From the NCBI GenBank assembly GCA_001804885.1, contig MHBM01000305.1, positions 453 to 56,560 of the forward strand: a stretch of 56,108 nucleotides of DNA, written 5' to 3'. The position numbers and the translations under genes were made by a program. The stretch is from Lentisphaerae bacterium RIFOXYA12_FULL_48_11 (GTDB taxonomy: Bacteria > Verrucomicrobiota > Kiritimatiellia > UBA8416 > YA12-FULL-48-11). Below, in pieces: positions 26,229-33,756 of the stretch (position 1 is the first letter of the stretch; every line of letters starts with the position of its first letter). The notes under the pieces are model-generated. The model was not told the origin of the DNA. It ran no database searches and was given only the letters and a program-made list of their open reading frames with translations.

Positions 26229-27437
26229 ATGCGTTTATCGACTCTAATGGTTGAATGGATAGTTTTTTGTTTGATTTCGGCATTGAGCGGTCTATCAGCA
26301 GAGCGAGTTGACTGGCCTCAGTTTCGCGGGCCAAATCGGGATGGTATTTCCAAGGAAAATACTTGGAATCCCAACGCTCTTTCTTCAGGGCCAAAGATCG
26401 TCTGGAAAATTAATGTTGGAGAAGGATGGTCGAGTGTTTCTATCTATGGCGACAAGCTATTTACCATGGGTAATGTTAATGGTAAGGACATTGTTTATGC
26501 CCTGAATGTTAAAGACGGCAAGGAGGTCTGGCGCCATTCGTATCCCTGCGATGCGGGTAATTATTCTGGCCCGAGAACGACGCCGACGACAGACGGCAAG
26601 GTTGTATACACATTAAGTCGTAACGGGGACCTGTTTTGCCTGAACATGACGGATGGTAAGGTGATCTGGGAGAAGAATGTGTTGAGGGATGGTGGTGGCG
26701 AGAATATCACATGGGGACTGGCTGGGTCACCGGTTATTTATGGAGATATGCTGTTGATCAATGCGGGTGAGGCGGGAGTTGCGATGAACTGTAAGAACGG
26801 GGCAAAGATCTGGAGCAGTTCAGGTAAGGGCGGGTATTCAACACCTGTGGTTTTCAAAAAAGGCGGTGTGGATTGCGTAGCTCTTTTCAGTAGCAAAGGC
26901 CTTTGTGTAGTGGAAGCAAAGAGCGGTAAACAAGTGGGTTTCGTTAATTGGGAAACAAGTTATGATGTAAATGCCGCGGACCCTTTGCCGATCAATGACA
27001 AATTATTCATATCTTCTGGATATAACAGAGGGTGTGCTCTTGTAGATATAAGTGGAGCTCAGCCAAAGATTCTCTGGGAAAACAAGAGTATGCGGAACCA
27101 TTTCAGCAGTTGTGTTATTTTGAACGGGAATCTGTATGGCGTCGACGGCAATACCGGTAAAGGAGCGCTGAAATGCCTGGATCCGGGCACAGGAACAGAA
27201 AAATGGGCTCAGAACCTTGGCTTTGGAGGTATGACCATTGCTGGAGATAGAATAATAATGCTTAACGAGGGTGGTGATCTTTTCATTGCAAAAGCTTCAC
27301 CGGCGAGTTACGAAGAATCATCCTCCACCAAAGACATATTGAGTAAGACGTGCTGGACTTCCCCTGTTTTCTGCAGGGGTGTTATATATTGCCGAAACAA
27401 TAAAGGTGACTTGGTTTCTATTGATGTCAGCAAATAA
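26229..27437 (+). CDS. Exported PQQ-like beta-propeller protein 2
   Basis: 402 residues, close in architecture to the upstream propeller protein: signal peptide (LSALSGLSA-like end) and WPQFRGPNRDGIS entry motif, then blades such as ALNVKDGKEVW and CLNMTDGKVIW. I start it at ATG 26229 because AGGAGG lies just upstream; an upstream in-frame ATG lacks such a site. The 169-base gap before it holds no clear promoter or terminator. Its 3' end overlaps the next gene by 14 bases. It looks like a tandem paralogue of propeller 1, diverged well beyond recent duplication. Confidence 0.85.
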   Translation: MRLSTLMVEWIVFCLISALSGLSAERVDWPQFRGPNRDGISKENTWNPNALSSGPKIVWKINVGEGWSSVSIYGDKLFTMGNVNGKDIVYALNVKDGKEVWRHSYPCDAGNYSGPRTTPTTDGKVVYTLSRNGDLFCLNMTDGKVIWEKNVLRDGGGENITWGLAGSPVIYGDMLLINAGEAGVAMNCKNGAKIWSSSGKGGYSTPVVFKKGGVDCVALFSSKGLCVVEAKSGKQVGFVNWETSYDVNAADPLPINDKLFISSGYNRGCALVDISGAQPKILWENKSMRNHFSSCVILNGNLYGVDGNTGKGALKCLDPGTGTEKWAQNLGFGGMTIAGDRIIMLNEGGDLFIAKASPASYEESSSTKDILSKTCWTSPVFCRGVIYCRNNKGDLVSIDVSK

Positions 27438-28926
27438 TGACGGAAATAATGTTACAGGTAATCACGGACCATCAGGTTATGATGGCGCCAGAGAGTACTT
27501 TCCTGTCCTGATTCTTATTGTTGCCGGAATTGTCGCTGGGGTATTTTTGCTTGTCTGGTGGCGTAATTCCTCAAATAATTTACATATTGAGCGAAGAAAT
27601 GCGCTCCCCGGAGAATTCGTAGACCCGACAGCAGTTTTGTCTCAAGTCGATGCTCCTGTCAAAATTGGCGAGAAATTTCAGAAGTTCGATGGAGTTCCAT
27701 CCAAACTTGATGGCGCATGGCCATGTTTCAGAGGGGCAAATCACGACAATATTGTTTCAACGCCCCTGTTGCTCTCGGAGCATTGGGACGAAAAAGGCCT
27801 GCCTGTACGATGGTCTGTTAATTTAGGGGAAGGCTATGCAGGACCTGTCATTCTTAACGGATGTGTATATCTTCTGGATTATGACGACAAGGAAGATGCC
27901 GATTCGCTTCGATGTTTCTCCCTGGATAATGGGAAAGAAATATGGCGGCGCTGGTATCATGTGCATGTCAAAAGAAACCATGGTATGTCGCGCACAGTTC
28001 CCGCTGTCACAGATCGACATGTTATTACAATAGGTCCACGCTGTCATGTGATGTGTACCGATGCCCGAAATGGCGAATTTAAATGGGGTATTGATCTTGA
28101 GAAGGAATGGGGGGCATCCGTTCCCATGTGGTATACGGGACAGTGCCCGCTCGTTGATGGCAATCAAGTTATAATTGGTGTTGGTGGTAAAGCACTGCTG
28201 ATAGGCGTGGATTGCGAGACCGGAAAAGTCTTGTGGCAGACTCCGAACGAAAAGAAATGGAAAATGTCTCACTCATCCGTTTTGCCGATGAGTATTGCCG
28301 GCAGGAAAATGTATGTTTATTGTTCAATAGGAGGAATAACAGGAGTCTCGGCGGAAAAGGATGATATCGGGAAAATTGTGTGGGAGACCGGCGAATGGAA
28401 TCATCAGGTCGTGGCGCCTGCGCCCGTGTCACTTGGGGATGGCCGGATATTCATGACGTCCGGTTATGGGGTTGGGAGTGCGATGTTTAAAGTGGTGAAC
28501 TCAGCAGGGAATTTTTTCGTTACCAAGCTTTATGACCTCGATAAGAAAATCTTTGCCTGTGAACAGCATACCCCGATTTTCTATAAAGGATATCTCTTCT
28601 CGGTACTTCCAGCTGATGCAGGTCCCGTCAGGAAACAGGCCGTTTGTCTTAATCCTGATGGAAAGGTTGCATGGACAAGTGGTTCTTCTGAAAGATTCGG
28701 GCTTGGTCCATTCATGGTCATAAATGATAAGCTGATTATTCTCGAAGATAACGGGATGCTGACAATGGCCAAGGCAACAGAGCAGGGGTATGTAAAGCTC
28801 GCCCAATCCAAGGTGCTTGACGGTAAGGAATCATGGGCACCAATGGCTTTCGCAAATGGTTTTCTTCTGCTGAGAGATTACGAAACAATGCGATGCCTGG
28901 ATTTAAGAAAAGTTGATGAAAAGTAA
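27424..28926 (+). CDS. Membrane-anchored PQQ-like beta-propeller protein 3
   Basis: About 500 residues. A single N-terminal membrane segment (about residues 24-46, FPVLILIVAGIVAGVFLLVWW) replaces a cleaved signal, then a linker and a propeller with entry motif WPCFRGANHDNIV and blades such as SLDNGKEIWRRW and CETGKVLWQTP. The start ATG at 27424 lies inside the end of propeller 2; no strong ribosome site is seen, so coupling to the upstream gene is likely. The 3' end overlaps the NHL gene. Probably anchored at the outer face of the cytoplasmic membrane. Confidence 0.83.
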   Translation: MSANNDGNNVTGNHGPSGYDGAREYFPVLILIVAGIVAGVFLLVWWRNSSNNLHIERRNALPGEFVDPTAVLSQVDAPVKIGEKFQKFDGVPSKLDGAWPCFRGANHDNIVSTPLLLSEHWDEKGLPVRWSVNLGEGYAGPVILNGCVYLLDYDDKEDADSLRCFSLDNGKEIWRRWYHVHVKRNHGMSRTVPAVTDRHVITIGPRCHVMCTDARNGEFKWGIDLEKEWGASVPMWYTGQCPLVDGNQVIIGVGGKALLIGVDCETGKVLWQTPNEKKWKMSHSSVLPMSIAGRKMYVYCSIGGITGVSAEKDDIGKIVWETGEWNHQVVAPAPVSLGDGRIFMTSGYGVGSAMFKVVNSAGNFFVTKLYDLDKKIFACEQHTPIFYKGYLFSVLPADAGPVRKQAVCLNPDGKVAWTSGSSERFGLGPFMVINDKLIILEDNGMLTMAKATEQGYVKLAQSKVLDGKESWAPMAFANGFLLLRDYETMRCLDLRKVDEK

Positions 28927-29917
28927 TCGTATGAGTGAGGCAAATACAACTGTCAGAAATATGCTGGTGATTGGCTTCATTGCAGTTGCTGTTGCTTTTG
29001 TTTTGATGCTGGTCCGCGGGATCTCAGGGACGGGAGGGGACCATTCGAGGACGGCTTCCAGGCATGATATTGATGTTCTCAAAAAAACCGACTCCAGCCT
29101 TTTGTTGAATGTCAAAATGAAGATTATCAATCCATCAATAGGTGATCTCAGTGCGTTGGCTGTTGATGGGGACGATAATATTTATGTCGGAGGTGAAACG
29201 GCGGTTGAAATGCTTGATATTAACGGGGTGCATGTACATTGTTTTGTTGTAGCGGAAAGTGTGCGATGTCTTTCTATTTCACCGTATGGTGAGATTCTTG
29301 TCGGTTTGTCAGATCATGTCGAAGTTTATCATAAGAATGGAGGAAGGAAAGCGGCGTGGGAGTCTCCAGCGTCCAATGCTGTTCTGACATCCATAGCATC
29401 GACATCAAACTATGTGTATGTGGCTGATTGTATGAACAAGATTGTCTGGCTTTATTCTGTTTCCGGTGAGTTACTGGGGAGAGTTGGTGAAAAGGATGCC
29501 GACAAGCGTAAAGTAGGGTTTGTCGTCCCAAGTGCTTTCTTTGATGTGGCGATTGCCCGTGACGGCAGTCTATGGGCAGCAAACCCGGGCCAACACAGAC
29601 TGGAACATTATACCTCAGATGGCAGATTCATCTCGTACTGGGGCCGGCCTGGACTGGATGCTGAAGGTTTTTGTGGCTGTTGCAATCCGTCCAATTTTGC
29701 ACTTATGCCTGACGGTTCTTTTGTGACCAGCGAGAAGCATATTGTAAGGGTTAAAGTTTATGATTCAGAATGTAAGCTTAAAGGCATTATATCAGGTCAG
29801 GAAGAATGGAATAAAGATGCTTTAGGGCTGGACCTGGCTGTAGATTCGAAGGGGAGAATATTCGTGCTCGATCCACAGAATGGAAGAGTTCGTATTTACA
29901 GTCGTAACTGTATATGA
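28916..29917 (+). CDS. Membrane-anchored NHL-repeat propeller with a Cys-rich loop
   Basis: 333 residues: an N-terminal membrane segment (about 17-36, VIGFIAVAVAFVLMLVRGI), then NHL/six-bladed propeller repeats (DGDDNIYVGG, ARDGSLWAANPGQHRL, DSKGRIFVLDPQNGRV). A Cys-rich loop FCGCCNPSNFALMPDGSFV near residue 256 could bind a metal, cofactor or partner. The start overlaps propeller 3; ATG 28916 is taken, 28931 is an alternative. It overlaps the ferredoxin gene by four bases, so the two are likely made together. Function unknown. Confidence 0.8.
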   Translation: MKSNRMSEANTTVRNMLVIGFIAVAVAFVLMLVRGISGTGGDHSRTASRHDIDVLKKTDSSLLLNVKMKIINPSIGDLSALAVDGDDNIYVGGETAVEMLDINGVHVHCFVVAESVRCLSISPYGEILVGLSDHVEVYHKNGGRKAAWESPASNAVLTSIASTSNYVYVADCMNKIVWLYSVSGELLGRVGEKDADKRKVGFVVPSAFFDVAIARDGSLWAANPGQHRLEHYTSDGRFISYWGRPGLDAEGFCGCCNPSNFALMPDGSFVTSEKHIVRVKVYDSECKLKGIISGQEEWNKDALGLDLAVDSKGRIFVLDPQNGRVRIYSRNCI

Positions 29918-30600
29918 GATTTACTATGGATACGGATATACGCGGATATGGTGAAAAACCGAAGAGCAGGCGGGAATTCTTCCGTTTTATCATAAGATGG
30001 ATTCTCCTTCTGTTGCTCGGGTTGTTTGGCGGGATGGCATTTGTACGGCGACGTTGTTCATTGCCTGGCGGTCCAGGGAATGGGAAAGCATGCGGGGGAT
30101 GTCCATCCCTTGCAAAATGCAAGTCGCCTTACTCATGGTTGGCTAAGCCGCTTGGTTCGAGACGGACTGTCTGGCAACTTGATCCTGCAAAATGTATCCA
30201 GTGCGGCAGGTGTGCCACGGAATGTGTATTGCAGCCATCGGCTGTGAAATGTATCCATCGTTTCGATATGTGCGGGTACTGCAAGTTATGCTTTGGTTAT
30301 TTCCAGCCCGGAACGTCCGTCCTGACAAGCGCTGCCGAGAATCAGATATGCCCTACAGGTGCCATTCGTAGAAAATATATTGAAGAGCCGTACTATGAGT
30401 ATACGATAGATCTTTCTCTTTGCATTGGATGTGGAAAATGCGTGAAAACCTGTGGTGCATTTGGGAACGGGTCCCTGAAACTCCAGGTGTGCCACGACCT
30501 GTGTGTTAACTGTAACGAATGTTCAATTGCCAGGAATTGTCCGGCCGGTGCATACAGTCGTGTTCCTGCAGATGAAGCTTATTTGTTCAAAACATCATGA
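29914..30600 (+). CDS. Tat-type four-cluster ferredoxin (DmsB/NrfC-like)
   Basis: 228 residues. An N-terminal twin-arginine motif SRREFF is followed by a hydrophobic stretch (RFIIRWILLLLLGLFGGMAF), so a folded, cofactor-loaded protein is probably exported or anchored at the outer face. Cys motifs for several [4Fe-4S] clusters follow: CIQCGRCATEC, CGYCKLC, CIGCGKCVKTC and CVNCNEC, with closing CP pairs, plus an extra CGGC/C near residues 52-59. This is the layout of electron-relay subunits of periplasmic oxidoreductases. It overlaps the NapH-like gene (ATGA), its likely electron partner. Confidence 0.87.
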   Translation: MRFTMDTDIRGYGEKPKSRREFFRFIIRWILLLLLGLFGGMAFVRRRCSLPGGPGNGKACGGCPSLAKCKSPYSWLAKPLGSRRTVWQLDPAKCIQCGRCATECVLQPSAVKCIHRFDMCGYCKLCFGYFQPGTSVLTSAAENQICPTGAIRRKYIEEPYYEYTIDLSLCIGCGKCVKTCGAFGNGSLKLQVCHDLCVNCNECSIARNCPAGAYSRVPADEAYLFKTS

Positions 30601-31886
30601 TTAAAACGACATTATTATATTTGCTGCTGTTTTTGGCTGTCGATGTCATGGCGGAGAATCGGTTCCCAAAACCTCAGTTTGAAAAAGGTTATGAGCTGCC
30701 GCAAACAGCTGTTCAGAGTCCTAGGGAGGCTATTCTTGAATATGCGGATGTTGCCGTATTGTTTGGGACGCTCTCTCTCGCGACATGGCTTGTTTTAAAA
30801 AAACGATCCAGGAAGGGTGTGTTTCTGCTGTCTTTCTTTTCTGTGATATATTTCGGATTCTGGAGGAAAGGGTGTATTTGTTCGATAGGAGCAATCCAGA
30901 ACGTAACATTGTGGTTGTTTGACAGCCAGTATGTACTTTCTTTCACCGCTACGGCTTTTTTTATACTTCCTTTGATTTTTGCACTGCTGTTCGGACGGGT
31001 ATTTTGTGCGGCTGTATGTCCGCTTGGTGGCATTCAAGACCTTATGATCCTTTTTCCGGTAAGATTGCCTCGGCTAGTTGTCACACTTCTAAAAATTGTA
31101 CCGTATATTTATCTTGGATTGGGAATCCTGTTTGCAGCAGTAGGTGCTGCATTTGTTATATGTCGCTTTGATCCGTTTGTTCCCTTATTCAGGCTGAGTG
31201 GCGATCTTCCGATAGTCTTGTTTGGTATTGTTTTGTTGCTTGTGGGTGTTTTTGTTGCGAGGCCTTATTGCCGTTTTATGTGTCCTTTTGGGGTTTTGTT
31301 GAATTGGTCGTCTCGACTTTCAAAGTGGCATGCAACCATTTCTCCTGATGAATGCGTGGAGTGCAGGTTGTGTGAAGAATCTTGTCCTTTTGATGCAATC
31401 ATAACTCCGAACAAGGGGCAAGTTTCGGAAGAGCGAAGTAGCGGGGTGCAACGCCTGGCCAGGTTGTTATTACTCATGCCTGTTCTTGTCCTGCTTGCCG
31501 GGTGGTCCGTATCGCGCCTAGACGCAGTGTTTTCAAGAATCAGCCCGGATGTTCAGCTGGCAACAGCCTTCCAGCAAAATGACAAAATACGCCTTAAGAT
31601 GATGGCGTACGAGGTCGAGGCTTTTGAGGGTAGTGGGATTAAAAAAGAAGAATTGTTTCTAAGAGCCAAGGCAATACAGGAAAGATTTCGGATTGGAGGA
31701 TGGTTTGTTGGAGGATTTATCGGTGCTGTGCTTGGAATTGGACTGATCGGTGTTTCGGTGCGGCGAACCAGGATGACTTATGAACCCGACAGGGGTGACT
31801 GCCTAAGCTGTGCAAGATGTTTTATTTCGTGTCCGAAAGAGCGGCAGAGGCTGAAGGTAATGCCGCCTGTTGAAGGGAAAACATAA
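30597..31886 (+). CDS. NapH/NosR-type membrane polyferredoxin
   Basis: 429 residues with a signal-like N-terminus, about five to six membrane segments and two CxxxCP motifs at membrane edges (FCAAVCPLGG, YCRFMCPFGV). A [4Fe-4S] site CVECRLCEESCPF and a C-terminal site CLSCARCFISCP after the last membrane helix follow, plus an extra CICS. NapH and the C-terminal half of NosR have this layout and pass electrons between membrane or cytosolic donors and periplasmic acceptors. No NapG, NosZ or other terminal reductase is encoded nearby, so the acceptor is unknown; the exported ferredoxin upstream and the propellers are the candidates. Confidence 0.87.
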   Translation: MIKTTLLYLLLFLAVDVMAENRFPKPQFEKGYELPQTAVQSPREAILEYADVAVLFGTLSLATWLVLKKRSRKGVFLLSFFSVIYFGFWRKGCICSIGAIQNVTLWLFDSQYVLSFTATAFFILPLIFALLFGRVFCAAVCPLGGIQDLMILFPVRLPRLVVTLLKIVPYIYLGLGILFAAVGAAFVICRFDPFVPLFRLSGDLPIVLFGIVLLLVGVFVARPYCRFMCPFGVLLNWSSRLSKWHATISPDECVECRLCEESCPFDAIITPNKGQVSEERSSGVQRLARLLLLMPVLVLLAGWSVSRLDAVFSRISPDVQLATAFQQNDKIRLKMMAYEVEAFEGSGIKKEELFLRAKAIQERFRIGGWFVGGFIGAVLGIGLIGVSVRRTRMTYEPDRGDCLSCARCFISCPKERQRLKVMPPVEGKT

Positions 31887-31900
31887 AAAGCGAGGGTCCT

Positions 31901-33676
31901 ATGAGTCTTGATGAGAGAACATGCAGGTTGTATTACCGCATGGTTTATGTGTTGGCTGTATTGTCGTGCTGTTTTTCCTTGATTGTTGGCATGTTGATGC
32001 TGGCCAATGTGTTTACAGTTAGAATGTCATTACCATTGGATATGCCTGAGATTGAACAGCTTCGTACAGCCCTTAAAGATAACCCTTCAGATGAAATGCT
32101 CAAGAATAAGATCAGGGACATGGATCTTGCTTCGCGGAGATTCTATTTTGCCAGTTTGACATCTCTTGGTACTGGCAGTCTCCTGTTGCTTGGAGGCTTG
32201 GTGTTTGCAGTTATAAGTTTGAAAACTCTTTCAGTCATGCGGATGAAGATGCCAAACCCAAAAGAATATGTAATGCGCCCGGAGGATCTCGCTGCCGCTG
32301 CTTCAGCAAGGTGGGTAATTGGCGGTTTATCTGTCGTATTGCTGACTGCTTCCATTGTTACTGGTATTCTATGGCAACGTAATGAATCGGACGTTATTGA
32401 GATATCTGATGTACATAAGGTAATGGTTGAAGGACAGGGCACTAAAGAAAAGGTTGTGGTTTCAATCCAGCCTCTTGGACCCCCGCCTTTACGTGCGGAT
32501 TTCCTCACAAATTGGCCGGCATTTCGTGGTCCGACTGGCTGCGGAACATCTTCCTACACGAATACTCCGATCTCCTGGGACGGAAAGAGCGGAAAAGGAA
32601 TAATCTGGAAGGTGAAAGTACCATTGCCCGGGCTTAGTTCTCCCGTGATCTGGGGAAAAAGGGTATTTCTAACGGGTGCCAATGAAAAAAAACGTGAGGT
32701 TTATTGTTTTGATTCGGCAAATGGCACTCTTCTTTGGACGATGGCTGTTGATTCTGCACCGGGTAATACGAACAAGGTGCCTCAGGTTAATCAGGATACC
32801 GGTTATGCGGCTCCAACAAGTGTAACCGACGGAAGAATTGTGTATTCGATATTTGCCAATGGAGATATTTCCGCATTTGATTTCTGTGCACAGAAAATGT
32901 GGCTGGCGGATCTTGGCCTGCCTGGCAACAAATATGGATTTTCAGCTTCGCCTGTTCTTCACAACGGAAAGATTCTTATTCAATTTGATTACGGTGGTGA
33001 AGATGGCAGGACTTCACAGTTAATTGCACTGGATGCTGGTTCAGGCAAGAAAGTATGGTCAGCGTCAAGACCAGTCACGGAATCATGGCCATCGCCGATA
33101 TTGATCGATACAGGTAAAGGCTTCCAGCTTGTGACAATGGCAAACGAATTTGTTGTGTCGCATGATCCGGATTCCGGCAAGGAGCTGTGGCGTGTGAAAT
33201 GCGGTGGTTCTGATGTCGCGCCATCGCCGATATTTGCCGGGGGCCTGGTTATTGCCACAGAAACATCCGATTTGATTTATGCTATAAAGCCGGATGGGGC
33301 GGGCGATGTTACAAAGACGCATGTTGCCTGGAAATCAGAGGATGGGGTCAGTGATGTTGCTTCTCCAGTAAGTAATGGCGATCTCGTTTTCTTTGCTCAT
33401 TCCGGAGGGACGATTACATGCCTGGATGTCAAGACCGGCAAAATAGTCTGGGATAAAAGTTTTGATGGTGAGTTTTATGCTTCTCCGGGTCTTGCCGGTA
33501 ATCTTATTTATCAGGTCTCCCGCAGCGGCGAGGTTTTCATTTTCAAGGCCGATCGCCAGTACGCGGCTATCGGTAAGGCAAGCCTCGGTGAGCCGAGTGA
33601 CTGTTCCCCTGCATTTGTGGATGGAAAAATATTCATGCGTGGGGCGACGAACCTTTTTTGTATAGGGACCAACTAG
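31901..33676 (+). CDS. PQQ-like beta-propeller protein 4 with three N-terminal membrane segments
   Basis: 591 residues. Three predicted membrane helices (about 12-36, 86-110, 139-160), the first pair separated by a short periplasmic loop, then a propeller domain with the entry motif WPAFRGPTGCGTS and blades such as CFDSANGTLLWTM, ALDAGSGKKVWSA and CLDVKTGKIVWDK. GCGAGGG-type ribosome site before the ATG. The membrane domain is not one I recognise. It is the last gene before the NADH-oxidising flavoprotein, so it may dock the soluble enzyme's partner at the membrane; this is inference. Confidence 0.83.
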   Translation: MSLDERTCRLYYRMVYVLAVLSCCFSLIVGMLMLANVFTVRMSLPLDMPEIEQLRTALKDNPSDEMLKNKIRDMDLASRRFYFASLTSLGTGSLLLLGGLVFAVISLKTLSVMRMKMPNPKEYVMRPEDLAAAASARWVIGGLSVVLLTASIVTGILWQRNESDVIEISDVHKVMVEGQGTKEKVVVSIQPLGPPPLRADFLTNWPAFRGPTGCGTSSYTNTPISWDGKSGKGIIWKVKVPLPGLSSPVIWGKRVFLTGANEKKREVYCFDSANGTLLWTMAVDSAPGNTNKVPQVNQDTGYAAPTSVTDGRIVYSIFANGDISAFDFCAQKMWLADLGLPGNKYGFSASPVLHNGKILIQFDYGGEDGRTSQLIALDAGSGKKVWSASRPVTESWPSPILIDTGKGFQLVTMANEFVVSHDPDSGKELWRVKCGGSDVAPSPIFAGGLVIATETSDLIYAIKPDGAGDVTKTHVAWKSEDGVSDVASPVSNGDLVFFAHSGGTITCLDVKTGKIVWDKSFDGEFYASPGLAGNLIYQVSRSGEVFIFKADRQYAAIGKASLGEPSDCSPAFVDGKIFMRGATNLFCIGTN

Positions 33677-33693
33677 CAGGATATAACGCCAAT

Positions 33694-33707
33694 ATTCAAT
33701 ATTGAAT
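33694..33707. repeat. Intergenic palindrome upstream of the HndABC fusion
   Basis: ATTCAATATTGAAT is a perfect 14-base palindrome, nearly extended to 20 bases, followed by a further TTGAAT copy. It lies 50 bases before the start codon in the only gap of this part of the cluster. A regulator site is possible; no match to a known operator is claimed. Confidence 0.4.
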
Positions 33708-33756
33708 GTTGAATAACAAATCTTGAAGCAGCGATTGAAACGATTGAGTCGTCAGG

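Noticed and set aside
24809-28926. PQQ-dependent alcohol or sugar dehydrogenases
   Set aside because: Only propeller repeats are seen; no vicinal disulfide, catalytic Asp context or cytochrome domain of quinoprotein dehydrogenases could be identified.
26229-28926. Frameshift splitting one long propeller gene
   Set aside because: Propellers 2 and 3 overlap by 14 bases, but each has its own N-terminal export or anchor segment and WPxFRG entry motif, so they are separate genes.
29914-31886. Nitrous oxide (nos) or periplasmic nitrate (nap) reductase cluster
   Set aside because: The NapH/NosR-like and ferredoxin proteins resemble parts of these, but no nosZ, nosD, napA or napG is present.
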